Source: Gaiellasilicea sp963794385
GTDB taxonomy: Bacteria > Actinomycetota > Thermoleophilia > Gaiellales > Gaiellaceae
Assembly (NCBI GenBank): GCA_963794385.1
Contig: CAWCDT010000005.1
Span: 93,987 to 157,986, forward strand
DNA length: 64,000 nt
Direction of reading: 5' to 3'
Position numbers and translations under genes: made by a program. Below the pieces are notes generated by a model. The model was not told the DNA's origin, ran no database searches, and saw only the letters and a program-made list of their open reading frames with translations. The number at the start of each line of letters is the position of its first letter. The stretch's first letter is position 1. Shown here one piece after another: positions 33,885 to 42,541 of this stretch.

Positions 33885-35074
33885 CAGATCTTCCGGCGGG
33901 GCCGCACCGGGCCCCACTTGGAGTTGCGCCGCTTGGAGGAGTAGACGAGGCGCGGCGCCGCGACCTTCATCCCCTCGCTCGCGAACTGCTCCGTGTGCCC
34001 GAGCATCCGCGCGACGTGGCTCACGTCGGCCTGCTGCTCCGGAAGGACGAGCGTCACACCCGTGCCGTTGCGCCCGGCGCGGCCGGTGCGGCCGACGCGG
34101 TGGACGTACCCGGTGTGCTCCTCCGGCGGGTCGAAGTTGATCACGTGCGTGATGTCGTCGAGGTCGAGGCCCCGGGCGGCGACGTCCGTGGCGACCAGCG
34201 TCTTGATCGTGCCCTGCTCAAAGCGCTTGAGCGCTCGCTCGCGCTGGCTCTGGTTCATGTCGCCGTGCATCGCGACTGCGCTCACGTCGTGGCGGGCCAG
34301 CTTCTGGACGAGCCGGTCGGCGCCCCGTTTGGTGCGGACGAAGACGAGCGCCAGCCCGCGCTCCTGCGCGAGCAGCCCGGCGAGAGTCTCGACCTTGTTC
34401 TCGGCCGTGACCGGCACGAAGCGATGGTCGACCTCGCCCTGCTCCTGGTCGGGCGTCAGTTGCGCCTCGAACCTCGAAGGGTTGGTCGTGTACGCGCGCG
34501 CGAGCTCGCCGACCTTACCGTCGAGCGTGGCGGAGAAGAACATCGTCTGGCGCTTGCGCGGCAGGCGGGCGACGATCCGGTCGACCTGGGGCTGGAAGCC
34601 CATGTCGAGCATCCGGTCGGCCTCGTCGAGGACGAGGATCCTGACGTCGTCGAGCGAGACGATCCTGCGCTCGACCAGGTCCTGCAGGCGGCCCGGCGTC
34701 GCGACGAGGATGTGCGCGGCGCGCGACATCTTCGCCTGCGACGAGATCGAGACGCCCCCGTAGACAGCCGCTACCTGGAGGTCTCGGGCCGGCGCGATCG
34801 TGCCGAGCTCGGCGGCCACCTGTGCGGCCAGCTCGCGCGTCGGCACCAGCACGAGCCCCGACGGGCGTGCGATGTCCGCGTCGAGCCGCTCCACGAGCGG
34901 CACCGCGAAAGCGAGTGTCTTGCCGGAACCGGTCGGCGACTTCGCGAGGACATCGCGGCCGGCGAGCGCGTCCGGCAAGACGAGCCCCTGGATTCGGAAG
35001 GGAGCGTGGATGTCGCGCTCCGCCAGCGCCTGTGCGACGCGTGCGGACACGCCCAGCTCGAGGAAAGACTGCAT
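33884..35074 (-). CDS. DEAD-box RNA helicase
   Basis: 396 residues. Motifs in order: Q motif region with IQGLVLPDAL, motif I SPTGSGKTLAF, Ia PTRELAAQV, GG, Ib TPGRLQD, motif II VLDEADRML, motif III FSATLDG, IV VFVRTKRGADRL, V TLVATDVAARGLDLDD and VI HRVGRTGRAGRNG. The C terminus is short and basic (SSKRRNSKWGPVRPRRKI), an RNA-binding tail. RhlE/CshA-like; roles in ribosome assembly or mRNA decay are typical. Start at MQSFLELGV, preceded by AAGGAG; the longer frame has no support. Confidence 0.9.
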   Translation of the reverse strand: MQSFLELGVSARVAQALAERDIHAPFRIQGLVLPDALAGRDVLAKSPTGSGKTLAFAVPLVERLDADIARPSGLVLVPTRELAAQVAAELGTIAPARDLQVAAVYGGVSISSQAKMSRAAHILVATPGRLQDLVERRIVSLDDVRILVLDEADRMLDMGFQPQVDRIVARLPRKRQTMFFSATLDGKVGELARAYTTNPSRFEAQLTPDQEQGEVDHRFVPVTAENKVETLAGLLAQERGLALVFVRTKRGADRLVQKLARHDVSAVAMHGDMNQSQRERALKRFEQGTIKTLVATDVAARGLDLDDITHVINFDPPEEHTGYVHRVGRTGRAGRNGTGVTLVLPEQQADVSHVARMLGHTEQFASEGMKVAAPRLVYSSKRRNSKWGPVRPRRKI

Positions 35075-35216
35075 GTTCGATTCGACTCCTTCGTGTTCGG
35101 TCGAGATCCGCCTGCCTCGACCGCCGACGCGGAGCGCCGGAAAAACCAAGGAGAACAAACCTCACGGGACGACACCACGTCGTCCGTAACGGCAAGGTAG
35201 CAGCAGGTCACCTCGC

Positions 35217-35222
35217 TAGGGT
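35217..35222 (+). promoter_or_regulatory. -10 element, leaderless start of the aminotransferase
   Basis: TAGGGT ends six bases before the ATG at 35229. Confidence 0.5.
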
Positions 35223-35228
35223 GCGGCG

Positions 35229-36296
35229 ATGATCTCGTTCGCGAGAGGCGCGCCTGCGCCGGAGTGCATCGACGCCGAGCTCCTCGCCGACTGCGTGCGC
35301 GCCGCGATCGAGCGCGACCCGACCGTGCTGGCCTACGGCCCGGGCGGCGGGTACGGCCCGCTCCGGGAGCGCCTGGCCGAGCAGCATGGCGTCGAGTCGG
35401 GCCGCGTCCTCCTGACGTCCGGCGCGCTTCAGGGCTTCGTCTTCTACGCCGAGGAGCTGCTCGCCGAGCGGCCCGGTCGCGTGCTCGTGGAGGGACCCAC
35501 CTACGACCGGCCGCTGAAGATCCTCGCGCGGCTCGGCGCCGACGTGCGCGCGGTGCCGATGGACGACGAGGGGCTCGAGCCCGACGCGCTCGCCAGCGAG
35601 CTCGCCGCCGGCGACACCAGCTTCCTCTACACGATCCCGACGTTCCAGAACCCGAGCGGGAGGACGCTCTCGGTCGAGCGGCGGCGCCGCGTGATCGAGC
35701 TCGTCACCGAGCACGGTGTGCCCGTGCTCGAGGACGATCCGTACGGGCTCGTCCGCTACGACGGCGAGCCTCCGCCCTCGCTCTTCGACCTCGAGGGCGG
35801 CGCGCTCGTCACCTATGCGTCGTCCTATTCGAAGACCGTTGCTCCGGGAGTGCGCGTCGGCTGGTTCGTCGCCCCCGCCGGCCTTGCGGCCCGGATCGAG
35901 GCGCGGGCCGTCTCGACGTACATCTCGCCGCCCTTCCTCGGCCAGGCGACCGTGCACGAGCTGATCGAGCGGGGCGCGTACGAGCCGAACCTGGAGCGAA
36001 TCCGCGGCCTGCTTCGACTCCGTCGTGACACGATGCGGGCCGCGCTCGACCGCGAGCTCCGCGGCCGCGCGACCTGGAGCGAGCCCGAAGGGGGCTACTT
36101 CGTCTGGGCCGACCTGCCCGCCGACACGCGTGAGCTACTGGCCCGTGCCGAGGCGGCCGGCGTCACCTTCGTGCCCGGCTCGGACTTCTTCCCGGACGGC
36201 GACGGTGCGCGCTCGGCCAGATTTGCGTTCAGCTACTCGTCGCCGTCGGAGATCGACGAGGGCGTTTCCGTGCTCGCCTCCTGCATCTCCGACTGA
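35229..36296 (+). CDS. PLP-dependent aminotransferase, class I/II (2-aminoadipate type)
   Basis: 355 residues of the LysN/MocR-aminotransferase group, without a MocR DNA-binding domain. YGPGGGYGPLRERLAEQHG at the N terminus, IPTFQNPSGRTLS (Asn contact), VLEDDPYGLVRYDG (Asp to the pyridine nitrogen), YASSYSKTVAPGVRVGW (Schiff-base Lys and Arg) and a C-terminal ARFAFSYSS with the carboxylate Arg are all seen. Amino-acid substrate is not decided by sequence. Its 3' end overlaps the convergent LapA-like gene by 64 bases. Confidence 0.88.
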   Translation: MISFARGAPAPECIDAELLADCVRAAIERDPTVLAYGPGGGYGPLRERLAEQHGVESGRVLLTSGALQGFVFYAEELLAERPGRVLVEGPTYDRPLKILARLGADVRAVPMDDEGLEPDALASELAAGDTSFLYTIPTFQNPSGRTLSVERRRRVIELVTEHGVPVLEDDPYGLVRYDGEPPPSLFDLEGGALVTYASSYSKTVAPGVRVGWFVAPAGLAARIEARAVSTYISPPFLGQATVHELIERGAYEPNLERIRGLLRLRRDTMRAALDRELRGRATWSEPEGGYFVWADLPADTRELLARAEAAGVTFVPGSDFFPDGDGARSARFAFSYSSPSEIDEGVSVLASCISD

Positions 36297-36529
36297 CGTC
36301 GGCGGTACAGCTGGGAGAGCAGCACGCCTCCGACGAGCCCGGCGACCAGCGAGAGCAGGATCACCCAGATCAAAGACGTCGTCGCCGTGCCGATCACGAA
36401 ATCGACCGAGGCTTCCTCGTCGTTGCCGACGACGAACGCGATCAGGTAGGCGCCAATCAGGATCAGGATGCCGAGCCGGAGCCAGACTCGCGGCTGCCAG
36501 CCGAGATCGCGGTCGCGCCGAGTCTGCAC
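36233..36529 (-). CDS. LapA-like (DUF1049) small membrane protein
   Basis: 98 residues with two hydrophobic helices (LGILILIGAYLIAFVVG and TSLIWVILLSLVAGLVGGVLL) separated by a short acidic loop, followed by a polar tail; this is the LPS-assembly LapA/DUF1049 layout common in Gram-positives too. The GTG start has TAGAGT seven bases upstream. Function in this lineage unknown. Confidence 0.7.
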   Translation of the reverse strand: MQTRRDRDLGWQPRVWLRLGILILIGAYLIAFVVGNDEEASVDFVIGTATTSLIWVILLSLVAGLVGGVLLSQLYRRRQSEMQEASTETPSSISDGDE

Positions 36530-36536
36530 GGCGCAG

Positions 36537-36542
36537 ACTCTA
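36537..36542 (-). promoter_or_regulatory. -10 element, leaderless start of the LapA-like gene
   Basis: TAGAGT on the minus strand ends seven bases before the GTG at 36529. Confidence 0.5.
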
Positions 36543-36550
36543 CTCCGCGG

Positions 36551-36730
36551 TCAGGCCGTCGCGAACGTCGGCTGCAGGGCCGGAAGCGGGACGAGCGGCG
36601 GTTGGCGCGGCGGCTCGAGCGTGGCCTTGGCGAGCCGGAACGTTGGGCACGGGTTGTCGCCGGGCAGGGCGCACAACCCCGCGCGGCGGAAGTAGCAGTC
36701 GCTGCAGCTTGCTTCAGACAGTTTGCCCAT
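36551..36730 (-). CDS. 59-residue Cys-rich small protein
   Basis: Starts MGKLSEASCSDCYFRR and continues AGLCALPGDNPCPTFRLA; four Cys with spacing CxxC, Cx7C and Cx7C suggest metal binding or an Fe-S or zinc site. The ATG has a good AGAGGTG ribosome site. The Pro-rich C-terminal half shows no structure. Function unknown. Confidence 0.6.
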   Translation of the reverse strand: MGKLSEASCSDCYFRRAGLCALPGDNPCPTFRLAKATLEPPRQPPLVPLPALQPTFATA

Positions 36731-36858
36731 CGCACCTCTTGCTCGTGTAGCGACCCCTGCGGACATGAGCATTCTGGCCATGACCGTCGGCCGCGGCAAG
36801 CACTCGCGGCACGAAAAGGATGCAATTTCCGGAGCTTTCGGCAGATCAAAAATCGCTG

Positions 36859-37857
36859 CTAACTACGGTTTTCTGGCAGCGTTGCCAGCTCACGCAACGC
36901 CTGTCGAAAACTCTCCACAGGGATCACGCGGAGATCCCCCGCGTAGCGGCGCGCGACCTCGGCGTTTTCCCCAGCCGGAGCGAGGAAGACATCTGCTCCT
37001 GCCCTTCTCGCGCCGATCACCTTCTGTTTGACCCCTCCGACCGGGACGACGGAGCCGTCGAGCTCGATCTCACCCGTCGCCGCGACGTTGAGGCCGCGAT
37101 CGATGTTGCCGCGGAGCGACTCGGCGATCTCGAGCGCGAAGGCGAGCCCCGCGGACGGGCCGCCGACGCCACCGAGATCGATCTCGACCTCGCGCGGCAG
37201 CTGGATGTCGGCCGACTGCTCGATCTGGACGCCGATCACCGGCCGCCCCTTTTCCTGCGGGCTCTCGACCGTGCCGACCTCGACATTGCGCGTCGCGCCG
37301 CCGCGGCGGATGCGCAGCCGAACCGCGTCGCCCGGCTCGTGCTCCCCGATCAGGCGCCGCAGGTCCTCCGGCGTCTTCACCGGCGAGCCGTCGACCCCGA
37401 CGATCACGTCGGTCGGCTCGAGCTTGCCGGTCGCGGGCGCGCCGTTCGCGACCGCGACCACGAGGGCTCCCTCCGGCTCGGCGCTGACGTCGTAGCCGAG
37501 CTCGCGCAGCGCGACGGCGGCGGCGATCTCCTGCGAGCGGTCCATCTGGCGGAGGTTCTGCCGGCGACGCTCGGCGAAGCTCGACCCGGGCGGGACGAGC
37601 GCCTGCTCGGGGACGAGATCGGCTCCGTCCGGCCGCGCGGCCGAGACGAGCTCCTCCAGGAACGAGGCCTTGCGCACGATCACGTCGACGTAGTAGATGC
37701 CGCCGGGCGGGGACGGCTTCTCTCCCTCGACCGTGACGCGGTCCGCGAGCGGCTTCGCCTCGTCGGGGAGGAAGAGATAGTCGTCGGAGGGCAGGAGCCA
37801 TGTCGCCCCGATCGCGAGCACGCCGAGCATCAGCCCGGCCAGGAGGATCTTCCTCAC
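36859..37857 (-). CDS. PDZ domain-containing Lon-like protease
   Basis: 332 residues of the YlbL type: an N-terminal membrane anchor (KILLAGLMLGVLAIGATWLL), a central PDZ domain (ATGKLEPTDVIVGVDGSPV) and a C-terminal Lon-type Ser-Lys protease domain with nucleophile Ser in GGPSAGLAFALE and general-base Lys in GGVKQKVIGARRAG. The active site should face outside the cytoplasm. GTG start overlapping the upstream SDR stop (GTGA). The last genes of this strand segment, after it, have their own promoter. Confidence 0.88.
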   Translation of the reverse strand: MRKILLAGLMLGVLAIGATWLLPSDDYLFLPDEAKPLADRVTVEGEKPSPPGGIYYVDVIVRKASFLEELVSAARPDGADLVPEQALVPPGSSFAERRRQNLRQMDRSQEIAAAVALRELGYDVSAEPEGALVVAVANGAPATGKLEPTDVIVGVDGSPVKTPEDLRRLIGEHEPGDAVRLRIRRGGATRNVEVGTVESPQEKGRPVIGVQIEQSADIQLPREVEIDLGGVGGPSAGLAFALEIAESLRGNIDRGLNVAATGEIELDGSVVPVGGVKQKVIGARRAGADVFLAPAGENAEVARRYAGDLRVIPVESFRQALRELATLPENRS

Positions 37858-38597
37858 AGGAGGCCGCGGGTCAGGCCGCCGTCGACCACGATGGTCGTGC
37901 CGGTCACGTAGGCGGCCCGGTCGGAGGCGAGGAAGCAGACGACGTCGCCCACCTCGCGCGTCGCACCGAGCCGGCGGAGCGGGATCGCGGCGAGGTCGGC
38001 TTCGCTCGGGCCGTCGGGATAGACCTCGCGGACCCGCTCCGTGTCGATCCTGCCCGGAGCGACGGCGTTGACCGTGATCTCCGCGGGCCCGAGCTCGCGG
38101 GAAAGCGTCTTCAGCCAGCCGGTCAGCCCTGGTCGGATTGCGCTCGAGAGCGCGAGGTTGTCGATCGGCTCCTTCACCGAAGTCGAAGTGATCGCGACGA
38201 CGCGGCCGCGTCCGCTTGCCTCCAGGTGCGGGCGGCAGAGGCGGACCAGCCGGACCGCGGAGAGAAGGAGCAGCGCGACGGCGCTCTCCACCTGCTCGTC
38301 GGTGACGTCGGCCGCACGCGTGCGTGGCGGGCCACCCGAGTTGAGGACGAGCACGTCGACACCGCCGAACGACTCGATCGTGCGCTCCACGAGCTGCTCG
38401 AGGTCGGAGGTGTTCGCGACGTCGCCCGGGACCGCGAGCGCGCCCAGCCGTCCTGCCTCGCGCTCGAGCGCCTCCCGCCCGCGCGCGAGCATGGCGACGT
38501 TCGCGCCCTCCCCGGCGAGTGCCTCGGCGCACGCGAGCCCGATCCCGGCCGACGCGCCGCAGACGATCGCTGTCCGACCTGTCAACCCGAGGTCCAC
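37854..38597 (-). CDS. SDR-family protein lacking the catalytic Tyr and Lys
   Basis: 247 residues with an intact nucleotide-binding loop (VCGASAGIGLACAEAL) and NSGGPPRTRAAD. In the catalytic region TSTSVKEPIDNLALSSAIRP, the Ser is kept, but the YxxxK pair of classical SDRs is SxxxR. Such members exist among actinobacterial SDRs of unknown reaction. The C terminus (PLRRLGATREVGDVVCFLAS and GTTIVVDGGLTRG) is classical. GTG start with TACCCT six bases upstream and no ribosome site. Coupled to the PDZ-Lon gene by a 4-base overlap. Confidence 0.8.
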   Translation of the reverse strand: MDLGLTGRTAIVCGASAGIGLACAEALAGEGANVAMLARGREALEREAGRLGALAVPGDVANTSDLEQLVERTIESFGGVDVLVLNSGGPPRTRAADVTDEQVESAVALLLLSAVRLVRLCRPHLEASGRGRVVAITSTSVKEPIDNLALSSAIRPGLTGWLKTLSRELGPAEITVNAVAPGRIDTERVREVYPDGPSEADLAAIPLRRLGATREVGDVVCFLASDRAAYVTGTTIVVDGGLTRGLL

Positions 38598-38603
38598 CGG
38601 AGG

Positions 38604-38609
38604 AGGGTA
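38604..38609 (-). promoter_or_regulatory. -10 element, leaderless start of the SDR gene
   Basis: TACCCT on the minus strand ends six bases before the GTG at 38597, next to the hairpin at 38610-38642. Confidence 0.45.
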
Positions 38610-38642
38610 GAGGTCAGGCGCCTTGGTCGGGCGCCTGACCTC
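38610..38642. repeat. 13-bp perfect hairpin between the TolB-like and SDR genes
   Basis: GAGGTCAGGCGCC and GGCGCCTGACCTC flank a seven-base loop. It starts eight bases beyond the TolB-like stop and touches the SDR promoter, the same placement as the hairpin at 7613-7657. It may be a terminator or an interspersed repeat. Confidence 0.6.
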
Positions 38643-38650
38643 ATTCGGAG

Positions 38651-40168
38651 CTAGCCGAGGTCGCCGAAGCTCGACGACCACCAGCTCGGGCACGAGACCT
38701 CGCCCGACGCGAGCCGGAAGTTGTCGAACGCGACCCGCACCGGCTGGTGCGCGAACTGGTTGTTGAACGACTGCAACGAGAACCCGAAAGCGACCGGAGT
38801 GGTATTCGCCGGCGCCGAGCGGATCGGCACCCAGACGCCTTCATAGCGCCAGAAGGCGCGGAAACGGCCGTCGGCACGCGTGAGCCGCATTGATCCGGTG
38901 TTCTCTTCCGTCGTCGCGATCCCGCCGACCCCGTCGAGCCACGCGCCGTACTGCTCGCCGAAGACCTGGCTGTTGCGGGACACGGATGCGTTCGCGAAGA
39001 ACGCTTGTAGTGCAGCCTGCGTCCCGTTCGCCGACGGCCAGGCCAGCGCGTCATAGTCGACCTGCACGTCGAAGTCGCCCGGCAGCATGCATTGGGAGCC
39101 GTAGTGGCCGTCGATGCCGTTGAACGGACCTCCCTGGGTCGCGCCGGCGCCGATTGCCACCTCCACCCGCCCGTTCGCCTGTGTGACTGTCACCTCGGTG
39201 CCGGTGATGATCTGATGCCACAGGCTGGCGTCGCGCCCGTCCCTCGAGAAGGTGTCGACGAAGGGGGCGTGCATCGTCGTCGAGACTTCGGCTTCGCCGG
39301 AGCCGTCGGGGCTGATGCGGTAGAGCCGCCCTGGATCGTTGAAGGAGCCGGTGAAGAGGATCTCGTCGCCCGACTCCGACCACGACGGATACTCCTCATT
39401 CCGGCCGGGTGTGTCGGTCAGCCGTGTCGCTTCGCCGTTCGTCCTGCCCGCGTAAAGGTCGTTGGTAGTGCCGAAGCGGATAAAGGCGAAGTGGTTGCCG
39501 CTCGGCGCCCATGTGGGCCGGAAGTCGCTGAGGTTCGTGGCCGGCATAGTGAGGCGCCGCTGGCCCGAGCCGTCGAGGTTGGCGATCCAGATCGAGCGGT
39601 CGCGAGAGAAAAGCACGCGCTCGCCGTGCGGCGAGGCGTCGAGGCCGCCTCCACCGACTGCGGCGAGTGGGAGCGTGCGCTCGGCGCTGCCGTCGGCCGC
39701 GGCGACGACGGCGTCGCAGCCCGGATCGCAGTTGACCGGACCGCGCACGAAGAGGATCTCCCCCTGCGACGTCCACGACGGTGACTCGTCCCGGTCCGGG
39801 CTCGTGGTGACGCGCGTCAAGTTCGTTCCGTCGCGGTCGATCGTCCAGATATCGAAGTTCCCCAGGCGCTCGGACGCGAAGGCGATCTTCGCTCCGTCAG
39901 GCGAGAAGCGGGGCGTCCGAACCGACGCCCCGTCGAAGGTCAGCCGGCGCAGCCCCGAGCCGTCCCGGCCGATCAGATAGAGGTCGTGGAGCCCGTCGGC
40001 TCGGTTGCTCCGGAAGACGATCTCCTCCGGCGTTGTCGGCTGCATTGCCGCCACCGAGCCGGTCAGCGCAACGACTGCGATCAGTCCAAGCAGCACGAAG
40101 AAGGCCCAGCGTGACCTGTTGGTCAACTTGGCCATCGCACGGCGAGCAGGTGTTCTGCAAGTGATCAA
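38651..40168 (-). CDS. Secreted TolB-like beta-propeller protein with C-terminal lectin-like domain
   Basis: About 505 residues. A signal peptide (AFFVLLGLIAVVALTGSVAA) is followed by a PD40/WD40 propeller: repeated blocks such as TPRFSPDGAKIAFAS, SPSWTSQGEILFVRG, RPTWAPSGNHFAFIR and YPSWSESGDEILFTGS to about residue 300. The last 200 residues form a separate jelly-roll-like domain (DVQVDYDALAWP, VRVAFDNFRLASGE) seen in secreted sugar-binding proteins. I choose the TTG because AAGGAG lies six bases before it; the ATG at 40135 has no ribosome site but would also keep the signal peptide. Function unknown; surface binding is likely. Confidence 0.7.
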   Translation of the reverse strand: MITCRTPARRAMAKLTNRSRWAFFVLLGLIAVVALTGSVAAMQPTTPEEIVFRSNRADGLHDLYLIGRDGSGLRRLTFDGASVRTPRFSPDGAKIAFASERLGNFDIWTIDRDGTNLTRVTTSPDRDESPSWTSQGEILFVRGPVNCDPGCDAVVAAADGSAERTLPLAAVGGGGLDASPHGERVLFSRDRSIWIANLDGSGQRRLTMPATNLSDFRPTWAPSGNHFAFIRFGTTNDLYAGRTNGEATRLTDTPGRNEEYPSWSESGDEILFTGSFNDPGRLYRISPDGSGEAEVSTTMHAPFVDTFSRDGRDASLWHQIITGTEVTVTQANGRVEVAIGAGATQGGPFNGIDGHYGSQCMLPGDFDVQVDYDALAWPSANGTQAALQAFFANASVSRNSQVFGEQYGAWLDGVGGIATTEENTGSMRLTRADGRFRAFWRYEGVWVPIRSAPANTTPVAFGFSLQSFNNQFAHQPVRVAFDNFRLASGEVSCPSWWSSSFGDLG

Positions 40169-40472
40169 GGCGAGCTCCTTACCTGTGATTGAGGGAGGAA
40201 GCACCGCCACAAAGGGCGGCCTAGGACTTCGAGGTACCGGCGCAAGCGCGCCGATGAACTGTCGCTAGGCGATGGGCCGCAGTATGCGCAGAGTCCGCAC
40301 TGGGACACAAGCCCGTCAACGTGACGCACTCCACCTCCTCTCTCGCGCCTCCACGTCGGATGCGCACGGTGTCCTCATGCAGCGAGCTTGAAGAGCGCCT
40401 CTCACGCAGCTCTCACCGCGCGCTCACATGAGGCGCGGGAGACGACCGCCGTCCGCCCGACGAAGTCGAGGT
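40169..40472. other. Intergenic stretch upstream of the TolB-like gene, no gene seen
   Basis: About 300 bases between the mdh stop and the TolB-like start, both on the minus strand. A TTGACG on the minus strand is present without a convincing -10 at the right distance. CCGCC/GGCGG forms a small hairpin near 40205-40220. No ORF with coding character or ribosome site was found. Confidence 0.5.
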
Positions 40473-41396
40473 CTAGGTGGTCAGGACGGAGACGACGTCG
40501 CGGACGGCGTCCGCCGACGCCTGCAGCGCCTGCTGCTCCGACTCGTCCAGGTCGAGCTCGACGATCCGCTCGATTCCGTTCGAGCCGAGCACGACCGGGA
40601 CGCCCATGTAGAGACCCTCGATGCCGTACTCGCCCTCCAGATAGGCGGTGCAGGGGAGGACGCGCTTCTCGTCGAGGACGATCGCGTCGACCATCTGCGC
40701 GGCCGCCGCGCCGGGCGCGTACCACGCGGAGGTGCCGAGCAGGTTGACGAGCTCCCCGCCTCCCTTCGCGGTCCGCTCGACCATCGCCTGGATCCGGTCC
40801 TCGGGCGCGAGCTTGCGCAGCGGGATCCCGCCGACCGTCGTGGCCGAGACGACCGGGACCATCTGGTCGCCGTGGCCGCCGAGCACCATCGCGGTCACGT
40901 CCTTGATCGACATGCCCGTCTCCCAGGCGATGAAGGCCGAGAAGCGGGCGGTGTCGAGGATGCCCGCCATCCCGAAGACGCGCTCCTTGGGGAAGCCGGA
41001 GACGTTCTTGGCCACGTGGCACATCGCGTCGAGGGGGTTCGAGACGACGATCAGGATCGTGTCCGGACTGGCGCCGAGCACCTGCTCGGTGACGGATTTG
41101 ACGATCCCCTCGTTCGTGGTCACGAGGTCGTCGCGGCTCATCCCGGGCTGGCGCGGGAGGCCCGCCGTGATCACGACCACCTCCGAGCCGGCGGTCTCCT
41201 CGTAGCCGTTCGAGCCGGTCACGTTCGCCTCGTAGCCGAGCACCGCGGCGGCCTGGTTGATGTCCAGAGCCTTCCCCTGCGGCAGCCCCTCCTTGATGTC
41301 CACGAGCACGACGTCGGCGTAGTCGCGCCGCGCCAGCTCCTGCGCGCAGGTGGCGCCGACTGCTCCCGCCCCGACGACCGTCACCTTTCTTCTCAC
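40473..41396 (-). CDS. mdh: Malate dehydrogenase (LDH-like type)
   Basis: 307 residues. NAD loop VVGAGAVGATCAQELAR, substrate loop with Arg in GLPRQPGMSRDDL, and catalytic His in VLGGHGDQMVPVV. The GMSRDDL form marks a malate rather than lactate enzyme. It interconverts malate and oxaloacetate. The ATG overlaps the icd stop by four bases, making an icd-mdh operon. Confidence 0.93.
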   Translation of the reverse strand: MRRKVTVVGAGAVGATCAQELARRDYADVVLVDIKEGLPQGKALDINQAAAVLGYEANVTGSNGYEETAGSEVVVITAGLPRQPGMSRDDLVTTNEGIVKSVTEQVLGASPDTILIVVSNPLDAMCHVAKNVSGFPKERVFGMAGILDTARFSAFIAWETGMSIKDVTAMVLGGHGDQMVPVVSATTVGGIPLRKLAPEDRIQAMVERTAKGGGELVNLLGTSAWYAPGAAAAQMVDAIVLDEKRVLPCTAYLEGEYGIEGLYMGVPVVLGSNGIERIVELDLDESEQQALQASADAVRDVVSVLTT

Positions 41397-42484
41397 GGCA
41401 TGACCTCCAGCTTCTCGATGATCGCGTCGGCGACGCCGCTCGTGCCGACCGCGGTCGGGTCGTCGCGGGACGGCTTCATGTCGTAGGTGACGCTCTTGCC
41501 TTCGGCGATCACCTCGGCGATCGCCTTCTCCAGCCTCTCGGCGGCGGCGTCCTCTTCGAGGTGGCGGAGCATGAGCATCCCCGAGAGCATCATCGCCATC
41601 GGGTTGACCTTGTTCTGGCCCGTGTACTTCGGGGCCGAGCCGTGCGTCGGCTCGAACACGGCGGCGTCAGCGCCGAAGTTGGCGCCGGGAGCGAGGCCGA
41701 GCCCGCCGATCAGGCCCGCGCACAGGTCCGAGACGATGTCGCCGTAGAGGTTCGGGAGCACGAGCACGTCGTACTCCTCCGGCCTCTGCACCAGCTGCAT
41801 CGAGAGGTTGTCGACGATCCGGTCGTCGAACTCGATGTCGGTGTTCTCGGCGGCGACGTCCCGGGCGACATGGAGGAAGAGCCCATCCGTGAACTTCATG
41901 ATGTTGGCCTTGTGCACGGCCGTGACCTTGCGGCGGCCGTTGCGGCGCGCATGGTCGAAGGCGAACTGCACGATCTGGCGCGTGCCGGTCTCGGAGAGCG
42001 GCTTGATGGAAATGCCGGAGTCCCGGCGGATACTTCCGTACCCCTTGCCGCCGAGCCAGTCGAGCAGCTCGTCCGCGTCCTCCGTTCCCTCCTCGAACTC
42101 GACGCCGGCGTAGAGGTCCTCCGTGTTCTCGCGGACGACGACCAGGTCGACGTTCGCGTAGCGGGAGCGGACGCCCGGATAGCTCTTGCACGGCCGCACC
42201 TGCGCGTAGAGGTCGAGCGACTTGCGCAGGCCGACGTTCACCGAGCGGAAGCCGCCGCCGACCGGGGTCGTGATCGGCCCCTTCAGCGCCGTGCCGTTCT
42301 GCCTGATCGACTCGAGCACGTGCTCGGGCAGCGGGTTGCCGTCGTTCTCGGCCATCACGTCGGTGCCGGCCTGCTGCACGTCCCAGTCGAACTCGACGCC
42401 CGTCGCCTCGAGGACGCGACGGGTCGCCTCGGAGAGCTCCGGGCCGGTGCCGTCGCCGGGAATGAGGGTCACGCGATGCGCCAT
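41393..42484 (-). CDS. icd: Isocitrate dehydrogenase
   Basis: 363 residues of the isocitrate/isopropylmalate dehydrogenase family. TLIPGDGTGPEL start, VRENTEDLYAGVE (substrate loop), KANIMKFTDG (active Lys), LYGDIVSDL (metal Asp) and FEPTHGSAPKYTGQNKVNP cofactor region. Length and EPTHGSAP context fit an NAD-type isocitrate dehydrogenase, but cofactor is not proven. Isocitrate to 2-oxoglutarate in the TCA cycle. TAGAGT ten bases before the ATG; divergent from the citrate synthase operon. Confidence 0.88.
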   Translation of the reverse strand: MAHRVTLIPGDGTGPELSEATRRVLEATGVEFDWDVQQAGTDVMAENDGNPLPEHVLESIRQNGTALKGPITTPVGGGFRSVNVGLRKSLDLYAQVRPCKSYPGVRSRYANVDLVVVRENTEDLYAGVEFEEGTEDADELLDWLGGKGYGSIRRDSGISIKPLSETGTRQIVQFAFDHARRNGRRKVTAVHKANIMKFTDGLFLHVARDVAAENTDIEFDDRIVDNLSMQLVQRPEEYDVLVLPNLYGDIVSDLCAGLIGGLGLAPGANFGADAAVFEPTHGSAPKYTGQNKVNPMAMMLSGMLMLRHLEEDAAAERLEKAIAEVIAEGKSVTYDMKPSRDDPTAVGTSGVADAIIEKLEVMP

Positions 42485-42494
42485 TCGGCGGCGG

Positions 42495-42500
42495 ACTCTA
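42495..42500 (-). promoter_or_regulatory. -10 element of icd-mdh
   Basis: TAGAGT on the minus strand ends ten bases before the ATG at 42484. Confidence 0.45.
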
Positions 42501-42528
42501 CCGACCGATTGTGAGAAGCCGTTGCGGG

Positions 42529-42534
42529 TAATGT
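42529..42534 (+). promoter_or_regulatory. -10 element of the citrate synthase operon
   Basis: TAATGT ends seven bases before the ATG at 42542. Only 57 bases separate the two divergent starts, so icd-mdh and gltA share one control region. Confidence 0.5.
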
Positions 42535-42541
42535 GCCCGCG

